A stretch of 64,000 nt of DNA from an uncultured Phycisphaerae bacterium (lineage in GTDB: Bacteria > Planctomycetota > Phycisphaerae > UBA1845 > PWPN01), in contig CALLOB010000003.1 of NCBI GenBank assembly GCA_938005315.1, forward strand, positions 1 through 64,000, given 5' to 3'. The position numbers were made by a program, and so were the translations under genes. This document shows positions 44,901 through 52,845 of the stretch, piece by piece (positions within the stretch are counted from its first letter, which is position 1; every line of letters begins with the position of its first letter). The notes beneath the pieces are model-generated. The model had not been told where the DNA came from. It was given only the letters and a program-made list of their open reading frames with translations, and searched no databases.

Positions 44901-45886
44901 ACGGCCTCGTCGCGGGCCGCGATCATGGCCTGTCCGCGGTTCAGCAGGTCCCGTTCGGCGGCCTCGAGGCGACGCTGCAACGCGGCCTCGGCGATCTGCA
45001 GGGTCTGTCGCAGCGGAATGTAGACCGAGCACACCTGGAGCTCGGCCATCCGCCGCAGCCAGCGACCGGCCGCCCATGTGATGGCGGCCGTCAGCCCGAC
45101 CCCCGCCGGCAGCGTCGGGGCCAGCCACCGCGCCGGCAGCAGACCGACCGCGGCCAGCAGGGCGATCGTGCCTCCTACCACCACGCTCGGCGCGGCGGCC
45201 AGCACGTACGGCGTTCCCCCGCGAAAGAGCGCCGGCAGCGACAGCGTCGCCAGGCGGGCCTGCAGGGCCCGGGCCTGCTCGAGCTGCCCGCGAAATGTTC
45301 CGGCCGGATCGCCCTCGGGGAGGGCTTCAGCCGGCGGCACCTCCGGCAGCCCCATGCGGTAGGCCGCAACCGTCCACTCGGCCTGTTCGACGGCTTCGGT
45401 GAGCACCCTCTGCAGCGCGGGCCGCTCGGCCTTGAGACGCTCGGCCTCTTTCTGGAGGTGAGTCTTTTCGGCCTCCACGACGCTGTCGGCCAGCCAGATC
45501 TCCTGGTCGCGCTTCTCCCGCGCCTGGCGGATAGCGTTTTCAACGTCGCTGACCACGCGTTCGCGGGCCCCGGCGGCGTCCTTCTCGAGCCACTCCATCT
45601 CGGCCCGGTAACGCTCCTCGATCTGCCGGAGGGCCTCTTCGCGGGCCTCCCGAAGCTGCCGGTCGAGCCGCTCGAACCGGTCGCCCAGGCGGGCGGCGAG
45701 CCGCTCGTAACGACCGGTCAGTGCCAGACGGTTCTCTTCGAAGGGTTTGTCGATCCGCTCGGCATCCCGCCGGACCGAGTCCCGGGAGACGGCCTCGAGC
45801 GACGCGACCGCCCGCCGCAGGAGCCCGAGATGATCGGGCGCCTGGGGCGCGGGGTCGCCGCCGGACTGGTCGCTGGGCTCGTGCAT
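41966..45886 (-). CDS. FtsK/SpoIIIE-type multi-domain ATPase, ESX/type VII EccC-like
   Basis: About 1306 residues from the ATG at 45886 (GTG 45937 possible but inside the previous gene). Order: long coiled coil (10-200), two membrane helices (about 223-272), second coiled coil (275-445), then three FtsK-like domains. Domain 1 (about 447-725) has no P-loop. Domain 2 (730-1010) has Walker A GKTGSGKS (779-786) and Walker B LLIVDEFQVFF (about 880). Domain 3 (1060-1306) has LLLVGQRDDAAAA in place of a P-loop. Three ATPase domains after a membrane stalk recall EccC/EssC motors of type VII secretion; only the middle one looks active here, and the coiled coils replace the FHA or DUF stalk. It is the last gene of a WXG-containing operon. 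Confidence 0.85.
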   Translation of the reverse strand: MHEPSDQSGGDPAPQAPDHLGLLRRAVASLEAVSRDSVRRDAERIDKPFEENRLALTGRYERLAARLGDRFERLDRQLREAREEALRQIEERYRAEMEWLEKDAAGARERVVSDVENAIRQAREKRDQEIWLADSVVEAEKTHLQKEAERLKAERPALQRVLTEAVEQAEWTVAAYRMGLPEVPPAEALPEGDPAGTFRGQLEQARALQARLATLSLPALFRGGTPYVLAAAPSVVVGGTIALLAAVGLLPARWLAPTLPAGVGLTAAITWAAGRWLRRMAELQVCSVYIPLRQTLQIAEAALQRRLEAAERDLLNRGQAMIAARDEAVRKAREEFEQMMAGLDEQRRAATTKIEETFARVKGEIEARRDDGLRSVAQAHDDRGPRLRERYTALIEQARRRGADRGRELAERHGSARAALEKRWREATADIERLREAAAELGRLLPEWEAEVWQQWEPSAGGADAIRFGTCRLDLDAIDPAVRATIGAVPAAGELIFPALLDLSGRASLLIETDQQGLSEAIGALRSVMVRLVTALPPGRVRFTIVDPVGLGENFAGFMHLADHDESLVGGRIWTEPLHIEQQLANLTGHMENVIQKYLRNEFRTIEEYNRQAGELAEPYRFLVVANFPTHFTDETARRLCSIVSSGPRCGVHALVVHDRRQPLPAGFQIEDLRAHSVHVSRTAGGWSWQEPGLDRVPLALDAGPPEELLTRLMHAAGRAARDSLRVEVPFEVIAPDQERLWSLESREELRVPVGRSGAVRLQYLRLGRGVAQHALIAGKTGSGKSTLLHVLITNLVLWYPPDEVEFYLVDFKKGVEFKTYATHEPPHARAVAIESDREFGLSVLQRLDEEMDRRGAMFRSAGAQDLAAWRSATGRKLPRTLLIVDEFQVFFSEDDKLAQDAAILLDRLVRQGRAFGIHVILGSQTLGGTSGLPRSTIGQMAVRIALQCSEADSQLILDDENTAARLLSRPGEAIYNDAGGRVEGNSPFQTAWLSDEVRDRQLDRVAEMARRQGVHRPAPVVFEGNAPAAMERNSFLADPEVARRTAVAGADRIWLGEAVAIKEPTCAVLRRQSGANLLLVGQRDDAAAAMICAALVGLAAQHSPGDLRFILLDGSPPDAPVAGRIERTAARLGRPLEVVEYRDVPQAFERLAAEMQRCLACDERGTQGIYVLINGLQRFRMLRRREDDFSFTRGEAEAEPRPDLRLAELLREGPGLGIHFIVWADTAATLERTLDRQTLREFDHRVLFQMSAADSSTLIDSPLANRLGFHRAVYYSEEQGVLEKFRPYGPPDEAFLDRIAGRCGD

Positions 45887-45917
45887 GGTGATCCCGCCGC
45901 CCGCAGCGGTCGAGGTC

Positions 45918-46142
45918 TCAGTCCGACGCGTCGGCACAGTCGCGGCGAACCTGCTCGACCACCGTGTCCATCCGGCTCATGGCCTCCTGGGCGTCGCACA
46001 GCGCGGCCAGCAGGGGCTCCAGGAACTCGGTTTCGAAACGCCGCGCGACCTCGTCGTGCCAGTAGCTTCGGGTTTCCGCCCACCGTGCGGCGAGTTCCTT
46101 GCCGGCCTCCTTCAGCTTGGCCTGCCCGGTGGAGACGCTCAA
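45918..46142 (-). CDS. WXG100-like small helical protein 2
   Basis: 74 residues, all helical. The central segment YWHDEVARRFETEFLEP carries W-x-D-x3-R-R-F-x2-E-F, the same pattern as in the other WXG-like protein of this operon (46764-47036). It is shorter than the usual ~100 residues and has no Y-x-x-x-[DE] export tail. The start overlaps the preceding coiled-coil gene by 4 nt. It lies between that gene and the FtsK-like motor, so it is a candidate substrate or adaptor of the motor. Confidence 0.7.
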   Translation of the reverse strand: MSVSTGQAKLKEAGKELAARWAETRSYWHDEVARRFETEFLEPLLAALCDAQEAMSRMDTVVEQVRRDCADASD

Positions 46143-46762
46143 GTCCGGTCCTCCCGCGCGTCCCCGGAGACTCCGTCCCGGGAGGTGCCGTCGGCATGGT
46201 CTCCGGTCTGGTCGGGTTCGCCCGGCCGGGCCATGCCCCCGCTCGCCGCCGAACCCGCAGGCGGCTCGGAGACGGCGGGCTTGAGCGACACATAAGCGTC
46301 CAGACGGTCGAGGATGCGGTCCAGCTCCGCCAGAGCCCTGGGAATGTCGCTTTCGGCCGCCTGATTCAGCGCCCGCACACCGCCGCGGTAGTTGAAGACC
46401 TCCTGGTCCAGCTGGCGGATCCAGCGACGGACGGCGGCTTGTTTGCGTTCAGCCTCCTCGAACCGTCGCTGGGCCACGGCCAGGGCCTTCTCCTCATCGA
46501 CCCCCGACTGCCGCCCGCCCAGCGGCGTCTTCTGCAGCTTCTTGCGGGTCAGCTCCAGCTTCGCCCGGGCCAGGGCCTCGCCGCGTTTGGCGAGCTGGGC
46601 CGACCAGTAGCCGGTCATGTCCTGCCGCAGCCACATCGCCGCCCGCTGGATCTCGGCGTCCGCCTCCAGCAGACCCGCCCGGACCTTCTCGCCGAACAGG
46701 CACAGCGCCGTCCGAAAGGCCGCGATCGCCTCGATTGAATCCACCCGGGCCGGATCGCTCAT
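46139..46762 (-). CDS. Coiled-coil protein of the ESX-like operon
   Basis: 207 residues. Helical heptad-like stretches at about 10-70 and 95-165 (LAKRGEALARAKLELTRKKL, RRFEEAERKQAAVRRWIRQL) and a disordered acidic tail. It also has one YW (GYWSAQL) near residue 52. There is no leader, no enzyme motif and no database name I can give. It begins one base after the WXG-like gene and ends overlapping the next, so it is translated with them. A chaperone, tip or substrate of the secretion-like apparatus are the options. Confidence 0.6.
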   Translation of the reverse strand: MSDPARVDSIEAIAAFRTALCLFGEKVRAGLLEADAEIQRAAMWLRQDMTGYWSAQLAKRGEALARAKLELTRKKLQKTPLGGRQSGVDEEKALAVAQRRFEEAERKQAAVRRWIRQLDQEVFNYRGGVRALNQAAESDIPRALAELDRILDRLDAYVSLKPAVSEPPAGSAASGGMARPGEPDQTGDHADGTSRDGVSGDAREDRT

Positions 46763-46763
46763 C

Positions 46764-47036
46764 TCAACGCTGCCTGAGGTACTCCTCGATCAGTCCCGCC
46801 TTGCGGTTCAGGAAGGCCACGTGCTCGTCGGACATCTCGATGAACCGCCCGAGCGTCTTGATCATCTGCTCGAACTCCTCGGCGAAGCGGCGCTGCTCCT
46901 GGTCGCGCCAGCTCTTCTCCAGGGCCATCATCCGCCCGTGGAGGCCGCTGATGAGTGTCTGCAGCTGGGCACTGAAGTTCTTGAGTTCCCGCGCGAAGCG
47001 GCGGAGTTCGCCCGGATCGACGTTGGCCTGGGGCAT
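46764..47036 (-). CDS. WXG100-family-like protein 1
   Basis: 90 residues. Helix, turn and helix with KSWRDQEQRRFAEEFEQ at the bend: Trp-x-Asp where WXG100 proteins have Trp-x-Gly. The length matches EsxA-type proteins; the start ATG 47036 has AAAGGA 7 nt upstream. The C-terminus (KAGLIEEYLRQR) lacks a clear Y-x-x-x-[DE] signal. It is the first gene after a strong promoter and is followed by the coiled-coil protein, the second WXG-like protein and the motor ATPase. EsxA-like dimers are the export substrates of type VII systems, and that role is inferred. Confidence 0.75.
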   Translation of the reverse strand: MPQANVDPGELRRFARELKNFSAQLQTLISGLHGRMMALEKSWRDQEQRRFAEEFEQMIKTLGRFIEMSDEHVAFLNRKAGLIEEYLRQR

Positions 47037-47082
47037 GACGCGGTCCTTTCGCGCCTCGACACGCAAGCGAGGTCGGCGCCTA

Positions 47083-47112
47083 AGGATAGAGTCGTTACCG
47101 CGGACCAGTCAA
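47083..47112 (-). promoter_or_regulatory. Promoter of the ESX-like operon
   Basis: On the minus strand: TTGACT (47107-47112), 18 nt, TATCCT (47083-47088), about 47 nt before the WXG-like start. A T run lies just upstream of the -35. This indicates that the operon starts at the WXG gene, not at the upstream membrane protein. Confidence 0.65.
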
Positions 47113-47231
47113 AAAGAGCTCGCACGATCGGGGCCGGGAACCTGTCCAGCGGCCCGCGGACCCGTGCCCGCCCTGGCCCCGGACCCGCGCCCGGCGAGGC
47201 CGGACCCTAGTCCGCCGACCGCCCCGGACGC

Positions 47232-48278
47232 TCAGTCGACCAGGCGATCGCCCGGCAGCGGGGGGGACGCCGCCGCGGACAACGCCGCCCGCAGCACCGC
47301 CTCCACGGCCCGGGGGTCGCGCGGCAGGGCGTACGTCTCGAGCCGCCGCTCGCCCGCCCGCACCAGCGTCAGGCCCGCGGGTCTCGAGGTCAGGTTCAGC
47401 ACCAGATCGAGCCGGCGCAGATCGCAGGTCCTGATCTCCGGCCGCCGGCTCAGGGCTCCGAAACGCACCACCTGCATGAGCCCCGGCGCGAAACGCAGGT
47501 AGCCGGACCGCCCCAGCAGGGCCAGCAGGAAGTACGACCCGTAGAACATCAGAATGGCCACCAGCAGCACGGCGTTGAACAGTACGGCCCGTTGCCACTG
47601 GCCCTGGCGGAGGATGTCCGTGACCAGCGTGTACAGCAGCACGCCCACGGGCACCAGGACGACGGCGGTCCAGGGCGAAGGCCCCGGCGGGGTGACCACC
47701 ACAGGGGCGAACCCCGCGGCCGGGTCCGGCGGCAGCGCCGGCGGCGGACCGGAATAGTAGACGTAGACCCTCCGGTGGTGGGGGAGGCGGGGACGGATGA
47801 TGCCGTCCCAGACCAGGGCCGCGGGTGGCAGCCGTCTCCAGACCTCCGAGACCAGCAGGGCGTAACGGTGCAGATGCAGGCCGGCCCGGACCCAGTTGCC
47901 GTCCCGGACCGCCTGCTCAATGGCCTCGGCGTCGCGGCGGGCGTGCTTCCAGAGCCGCCACCAGGTTCCGACGGACCGGACGGTCAGGTAACCCAGGCAG
48001 ACCACGAAGATCAGCACGTACCGCATCAGCACTTCCGGCGGTGAGGCTGCCGGTCGGCCGAACGGCCAGAGCGGCGCCGAAACCCAGCGGGCCCAGAGCA
48101 TCGCTCCGGCGACGACGACCGCAACGGCCGGCCAGGCCGGGATCGCGGCGGCCAGCGAGATGCGCGGTCCGGCCGGCCTGGGAATCCACCACACCGCGGC
48201 CGGCCCGACGTTGTCGATCCGCGGGGGCTCGAGATCCCGCCCGGCCCGGCCGTGCGTCAGTGCATCTCGACTTCGCAC
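47232..48278 (-). CDS. Polytopic membrane protein upstream of the ESX-like operon
   Basis: 348 residues if GTG 48278 is used, which overlaps the NagB-like stop by 22 nt; a later start is possible. Membrane helices near 41-62, 84-103, 205-225 and 236-256. The C-terminal soluble tail (about 260-335) with [20 protein letters not shown] resembles a PH-like beta domain but this is weak. I do not recognise the family. Its gap to the WXG gene is 195 nt and it has a separate promoter region. Position suggests, but does not prove, a membrane component of the secretion-like apparatus. Confidence 0.55.
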   Translation of the reverse strand: MRSRDALTHGRAGRDLEPPRIDNVGPAAVWWIPRPAGPRISLAAAIPAWPAVAVVVAGAMLWARWVSAPLWPFGRPAASPPEVLMRYVLIFVVCLGYLTVRSVGTWWRLWKHARRDAEAIEQAVRDGNWVRAGLHLHRYALLVSEVWRRLPPAALVWDGIIRPRLPHHRRVYVYYSGPPPALPPDPAAGFAPVVVTPPGPSPWTAVVLVPVGVLLYTLVTDILRQGQWQRAVLFNAVLLVAILMFYGSYFLLALLGRSGYLRFAPGLMQVVRFGALSRRPEIRTCDLRRLDLVLNLTSRPAGLTLVRAGERRLETYALPRDPRAVEAVLRAALSAAASPPLPGDRLVD

Positions 48279-49186
48279 GTGCCGATGCCGCCGCGGTAGT
48301 AGTTGAACTGCACGTTGGGATGATCGGCCAGCAGCGACATCGGCACCGAGCTGTCCGGCAGCCGCCGGGAGATCATCAAAGCCGTCAACCGGATGCCGAA
48401 CGCGTTGTCGTGGTGCCCGGGGTGCCAGATCGAGACCCGCTCGGCCTTCCAGGTCTCCACCGGCCCGACGGACACCGCCTGCCGGGGCACCAGCGGGATG
48501 TTGCCGCCGCCGGACGTCCGGGCGTTCTGGACGATGGTCAGCGGGTGCAGATCGACGACCCGCGTGCCGAGCTTGCGGTACTCCTCCGGGGGCGGCGGCG
48601 CGTCGGTCCAGGGGGCCTGACGCTTGGGCGGGTCGTTGAATGCCCAGTGCTTGACCTCGCCCTGCCCGCCCTGCATGACCACGCAGCGGGCGGTTTCATA
48701 GCTGCGGACGTAGGCCGTCGGGTCGGCCGCTGGAAAGTGGAGGTTCGCCGCCGGCATGGCCAGGTCCTTGCGGATGCGGTTGAAGCAGAGCTCCTTGTCC
48801 GTGCGGGCGAACGACAGCGGGTGGCTCTCGGGCACCTCCCGGCCGTCCATGTACCACTCGTCCATGCCCCAGAAGTGAGCGTGCCGCAGGTTCAGTTCCA
48901 GGGCGTTGACCAGCCGGGCGACCAGCGGAAGCTGCTCGGTCGGACCGATCGGGCCGCAGATGCCCGCCGGCCGGTCGGGGGTCGCCTGCCGCCAGGCCTC
49001 GATGTACTCCAGGGCCTCGGCCAGGTAGAAGTCCTCCAGCGTGTCGTACATCACCACGCGGAAGCCGTCGCGCGACAGTTTCTCCAGGTCCCGGGCGGTC
49101 AGCCGCGAGGCCTCGTCCAGGAGCTCCCGCGGAAGCGTGGTGTAATCCCACCAGTCCGGTGCGATGCTGCTGAGCGGTCGTGCCAT
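48257..49186 (-). CDS. NagB-like glucosamine-6-phosphate deaminase/isomerase family protein
   Basis: 309 residues. The NagB/RpiA-like fold is suggested by the [11 protein letters not shown] motif (compare L-D-E-Y in NagB) and [15 protein letters not shown] (compare G-x-G-x-D-G-H-x-A-F-N). The catalytic Asp-Gly-His is changed to EVKH, so true deaminase activity is doubtful. A strong GAGG ribosome site is 9 nt before the ATG. It is placed just upstream of the membrane protein with overlapping ends. A sugar-phosphate substrate is inferred. Confidence 0.65.
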   Translation of the reverse strand: MARPLSSIAPDWWDYTTLPRELLDEASRLTARDLEKLSRDGFRVVMYDTLEDFYLAEALEYIEAWRQATPDRPAGICGPIGPTEQLPLVARLVNALELNLRHAHFWGMDEWYMDGREVPESHPLSFARTDKELCFNRIRKDLAMPAANLHFPAADPTAYVRSYETARCVVMQGGQGEVKHWAFNDPPKRQAPWTDAPPPPEEYRKLGTRVVDLHPLTIVQNARTSGGGNIPLVPRQAVSVGPVETWKAERVSIWHPGHHDNAFGIRLTALMISRRLPDSSVPMSLLADHPNVQFNYYRGGIGTCEVEMH

Positions 49187-49326
49187 GATCCGTGCCCTCG
49201 TCGTGGATGTCCGCCGGTCCGCGGTTCCCGGCGGCGTTCGCGCGGGCGCCGGGTGCTTCGACCCGGACCGGTCGCCGCAAGCTTACGGGGCGTTTCCGCC
49301 GGCGGCAATCGGCGCCGGTTCGGTGT

Positions 49327-50493
49327 TCAGCGCGCCTGAGCCGGGCGGGTGGCGGCCGGACCTGTCGGCACGTCGGGCAGCAGCTGGCCGGCCTGAAGCT
49401 GTTCGATCAGGCGGTCCCCGGAGCCCAGCCGCCGGGCTTCCCGCAGCAGGCCGTCGGCCCGGTCGCGCTGCCCGCTGAAGCTGTAGACGTAGGCCAGCAC
49501 CAGCAGGCGGTCGGTGTTGCGGGGATCGTCGCGCAGGGCCTGCTCCAGGGCAGCCAGGTGAGTCTGGAAGTCCTCCTTGACGCCGTAGTCCTCCCGCAGG
49601 TCGTAGTCCAGCAGGGCGATCTTCGGCTGCATGTCGAACGCGTGCCGCAGATACCCGGCGGCGTCGCGGTATCGGCCGATGGCAAACAGGGCGTGGGCGG
49701 CGTAGATCGCCGCGGCGGGGTCGCCCTGGTTGCTTTCGGCGGCCAACTTGAACGCCGCGGCCGCGGCCCGGTAGTCCCCGGCCCGAAGATGCTCCAGCCC
49801 GGCCTGCAGCCGGCGGCCGGACAAAGCCCGCACGGCGTGGCCGCGCTCGTCGGCCCGGGCCTCGAACCGCCCGCGGTCGTAGCCGCGCAGAAAACCGAAA
49901 CGGTAGGAGGCGCCGTCATCGTCGTCGCCGTATCGCCCGTAGTACTCACGGTCGTAGCCGTAACGAGAGGGTCGGCCGCCGAAGTAACGGTAGTCGGACC
50001 ATCGCCTCTGGCGGGCGGTGAGTCCTGACCCACCGGGACGGTAGTAGCCCGGGCCGTGGTCGCCGGGCGCGACGTACACGTTGACGCTTCCGGGGGACGA
50101 GGTGTCGGCGGAGGGAGATTCGGGGCCTGCACCCGGATCGCCGCCGAGATCCGCCTGGACCGGTGTCGGCGGTCGGGCGACGGTCGGCGCGGCGCCCGCG
50201 ATCCGCGAGGATTCTTCATCGGCCGGCACGGAGGAGGCCGTCGGCAGGTCCCGGGGTCTGCGGGCCGGCAAAGGGATGCGGTACAGCCGGACCAGGGCTC
50301 TCTGAACGGCGCCGGGTTCAGCGGACCCTGAGATGATATCGTCGGCCGGACGGGTTTCTGCCGGGCGCGTGGCGGGGGTGTCATCCCGACCGTGGGCGTC
50401 CATGGACGCGTGAGGGATAGTCTGACCCCCGGCCGGGGCCTGCGCCAGCATGGCCGCCGCGACCATCAGGTAGATGGGCTGCACGCTCCGCAT
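49327..50493 (-). CDS. Secreted TPR-containing protein
   Basis: 388 residues. A signal peptide (MRSVQPIYLMVAAAMLAQAP), then a long proline/serine-rich, probably disordered region (30-190, including GDHGPGYYRPGG and RYGYDREYYGRYGDDDDG) and a C-terminal alpha-helical region (210-360) with TPR-like repeats (LRAGDYRAAAAAFKLAAE, ALFAIGRYRDAAGYLRHAF). It probably acts in the periplasm as a protein-binding scaffold. GGGAG lies 7 nt before the ATG. It diverges from hisF. Confidence 0.75.
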   Translation of the reverse strand: MRSVQPIYLMVAAAMLAQAPAGGQTIPHASMDAHGRDDTPATRPAETRPADDIISGSAEPGAVQRALVRLYRIPLPARRPRDLPTASSVPADEESSRIAGAAPTVARPPTPVQADLGGDPGAGPESPSADTSSPGSVNVYVAPGDHGPGYYRPGGSGLTARQRRWSDYRYFGGRPSRYGYDREYYGRYGDDDDGASYRFGFLRGYDRGRFEARADERGHAVRALSGRRLQAGLEHLRAGDYRAAAAAFKLAAESNQGDPAAAIYAAHALFAIGRYRDAAGYLRHAFDMQPKIALLDYDLREDYGVKEDFQTHLAALEQALRDDPRNTDRLLVLAYVYSFSGQRDRADGLLREARRLGSGDRLIEQLQAGQLLPDVPTGPAATRPAQAR

Positions 50494-50564
50494 CGCGGGT
50501 CTCCCGGCCGGCGGGGTCTACGCGGCACCCATGATTATGCCGCCTGCAGGCGGCGGCCGCAAGC

Positions 50565-50592
50565 TTGAACCCGGCAAACCGGTCTTTACAAT
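50565..50592 (+). promoter_or_regulatory. Candidate promoter for hisF
   Basis: TTGAAC (50565-50570), 16 nt, TACAAT (50587-50592), giving a leader of about 145 nt before hisF. Confidence 0.55.
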
Positions 50593-50744
50593 GGAGCCAT
50601 CGACACGGTCGGCGGGGGAACCGCCGGCCGGTCCCTCGCGACGCGGGTCGGCAGGACGTCGCAGGGATCACGGACCCGCCTGCCCGTCGCCTTCCGCAGG
50701 GCATGCCGCCCGGGCCTGACGCCCCGCACGAGAACGCCGCAGGC

Positions 50745-51512
50745 ATGCTGACCAAGCGGATCATCCCCTGTCTCGACGTGCACGCCGGCCGGGTGGTCAA
50801 GGGCGTGAACTTCGTCAACCTCCGGGACGCCGGCGACCCGGTGGAGATCGCCCGCTCCTACGAGGAGGCCGGGGCCGACGAACTGGTCTTCCTGGACATC
50901 ACCGCCAGCCACGAGGGACGGGACATCATTTTGGAAGTGGTGCGCCGGGTGGCCGAGGAGTGCTTCATGCCCTTCACGGTCGGCGGCGGCATCCGGAACA
51001 TCGAGGATGTCACCCGCCTGGTTCAGGCCGGTGCGGAGAAGGTCTCGATCAACACCGCCGCCGTGCTGAACCCCGGGCTGATCACCGAGACCGCGCGGCG
51101 CTTCGGACGGTGCTGCACGGTGGTCAACATCGACCCCAAGCGCGTGATGCGGGACGGCGTGGAGTTCTGGGATGTGCACATTCACGGCGGCCGGACGCCG
51201 ACGGGGCTGCAGGCGGTGGAATGGGCTCGGCGCGTCGAGGAGCTGGGCGCCGGGGAGATCGTGCTGACCTGCATGGATGCGGACGGAACGCAGGACGGGT
51301 ATGATCTGGAGATCACGGCGGCGGTGTCCGAGGCGGTGTCCATCCCGGTGGTCGCCTCGGGCGGCGCGGGGAAGCCGGAGCACCTGGCGGATGCGGTCAC
51401 TCTCGGCGGCGCGGACGCCGCCCTGGCGGCCAGCATCTTCCACTTCGGCGCGTACACCATCCGCCAGACCAAGGAGCTGATGGCCGCCCGGGGGATCCCG
51501 GTGCGGCTCTGA
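50745..51512 (+). CDS. hisF: Imidazole glycerol phosphate synthase cyclase subunit
   Basis: 255 residues, complete. It makes imidazole glycerol phosphate and AICAR with His[21 protein letters not shown] contains the first catalytic Asp (Asp11-type); [32 protein letters not shown] and [17 protein letters not shown] are the two phosphate-binding strands; the second catalytic Asp is in [12 protein letters not shown]. The ATG is at 50745; a longer in-frame extension to 50565 overlaps the promoter and is excluded. No other his-operon genes are adjacent. A strong hairpin ends the gene. Confidence 0.96.
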   Translation: MLTKRIIPCLDVHAGRVVKGVNFVNLRDAGDPVEIARSYEEAGADELVFLDITASHEGRDIILEVVRRVAEECFMPFTVGGGIRNIEDVTRLVQAGAEKVSINTAAVLNPGLITETARRFGRCCTVVNIDPKRVMRDGVEFWDVHIHGGRTPTGLQAVEWARRVEELGAGEIVLTCMDADGTQDGYDLEITAAVSEAVSIPVVASGGAGKPEHLADAVTLGGADAALAASIFHFGAYTIRQTKELMAARGIPVRL

Positions 51513-51515
51513 ACG

Positions 51516-51548
51516 CCGCGGGGGACCGCTTTGCGCCGTCCCCCGCGG
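51516..51548 (+). terminator. Terminator-like hairpin after hisF
   Basis: A perfect 11-bp stem: CCGCGGGGGAC (51516-51526) with GTCCCCCGCGG (51538-51548), 11-nt loop, three bases after the hisF stop. No T tract follows directly. Confidence 0.6.
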
Positions 51549-51607
51549 GCCGCACAAGCGTATTTGATCCGGGCGCGAACCCGAACCCGGACGTGGAGTG
51601 AGCATTC

Positions 51608-52801
51608 ATGGCGGACATCGAGAACCGCAGCGACGATCTGGAACTGGGCGAGGGCGACGGGCAGGAGGCGGCGGCGCCTGCGCCCGTGCCGGCCGCCCCG
51701 AAGAAGGAACCGCGGGTCCACCGCTACCTCAGGTACGTCTCCAAGCTCAAGGCCACCGACCTGCACTTCAAGAGCGGCGCCCGCGTGCATATCCGCTTGA
51801 AGGGCGACCTCAAGCCGGTCAATGAGCCTCCGCTGTCGGCTCAGGACGTGGAGGACATCTGGTTCGAGATCATGAGCGAGCATCACCGCCGGCAGCTCGC
51901 CGAGCGCGGGGCCAGCGACTTCGCCTACCAGCTGGGCGACGGCGACCGCTTCCGCATCAACATCTTCCGCCAGCGCGGCACGCTGAGCGTGGCCTGCCGG
52001 CGGGTTAACGCCGAGATCCTCGACTTCCGCCAGCTCCACCTGCCGGAGTCGATGTACAGGATCACCGAGTTCTACCAGGGGCTGGTGCTGCTGGCCGGCA
52101 TCACCGGCTCGGGCAAGTCCACGACCATCGCGGCCGCCCTGGACTACATCAACCAGACGCGGGCCTGCCACATCGTGACCATCGAGGATCCCATCGAGTA
52201 CCTGTTCCGCGACAAGAAGGCCCTCATCAACCAGCGCGAGGTCGGGGTGGACGTGATCAACTTCCAGGACGCCCTGAAGTACCTGATGCGGGAGGACCCC
52301 GACGTCGTGCTCGTCGGCGAGATGCGCGACGAGGAGACCTTCATGGCGGCTCTCAACGCCGCCGAGACCGGCCACCTGGTCTTCGGGACCATCCACGCCT
52401 CCGGAGCCGCCCAGACCATCGGTCGCGTGCTGGATCTGATCCCCGAGGGCTCGCGCGACCTGGTCCGCCAGACCTTGGTGTTCAATCTCCAGGCGATCAT
52501 CTGCCAGAAACTGCTGCCGTCGATCAAGCCCGGCGTGCCGCGCGTGCCGGCGGTGGAGATCATGTTCGCCAACCCCACCATCCGCAAGCTGATCGACGAG
52601 AAACGCGACGACGAGATCCCCAAGGTCATCCGGTCCTGTCAGGCCGAGGGCATGCTCGACATGAACGAATGCCTCAAACGCCTGGTCGAGGAGGAGTTCA
52701 TCGCGGTCGAGGAGGCCTACGAGGCCTCGCCCAACCCCCAGGAGCTCAAGATGCGCCTCAAGGGCATCTCCTCCGGCGGAACCTCGAGCATCCTGGGCTG
52801 A
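51608..52801 (+). CDS. PilT-like type IV pilus retraction ATPase (copy 1)
   Basis: 397 residues. After a low-complexity N-terminus (1-35) comes the PAS-like N2 domain (ATDLHFKSGARVHIRLKG), then the ATPase core: Walker A GITGSGKSTTIAAALDY (about 164), Asp box VTIEDPIEYLF, Walker B DPDVVLVGEMRD and His box TGHLVFGTIHASGAAQTIGR, with the C-terminal LPSIKPGVPRVPAVEIM. All motifs are intact. GGAG lies 9 nt before the ATG. It powers pilus retraction or a related secretion machine. It is convergent with a diverged second copy; no pilin or pilus assembly gene is in the window. Confidence 0.9.
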   Translation: MADIENRSDDLELGEGDGQEAAAPAPVPAAPKKEPRVHRYLRYVSKLKATDLHFKSGARVHIRLKGDLKPVNEPPLSAQDVEDIWFEIMSEHHRRQLAERGASDFAYQLGDGDRFRINIFRQRGTLSVACRRVNAEILDFRQLHLPESMYRITEFYQGLVLLAGITGSGKSTTIAAALDYINQTRACHIVTIEDPIEYLFRDKKALINQREVGVDVINFQDALKYLMREDPDVVLVGEMRDEETFMAALNAAETGHLVFGTIHASGAAQTIGRVLDLIPEGSRDLVRQTLVFNLQAIICQKLLPSIKPGVPRVPAVEIMFANPTIRKLIDEKRDDEIPKVIRSCQAEGMLDMNECLKRLVEEEFIAVEEAYEASPNPQELKMRLKGISSGGTSSILG

Positions 52802-52845
52802 TCGGACCGGATCCGGCGCCGCGACCGGCGGCCTCCCCGGGGCGC

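Noticed and set aside
41006-46738. A 1910-codon plus-strand open frame covering the ESX-like operon
   Set aside because: It is the antisense shadow of the FtsK and coiled-coil genes, runs through REP cluster R5, and has no coherent protein family; long antisense frames are normal at 70% GC.
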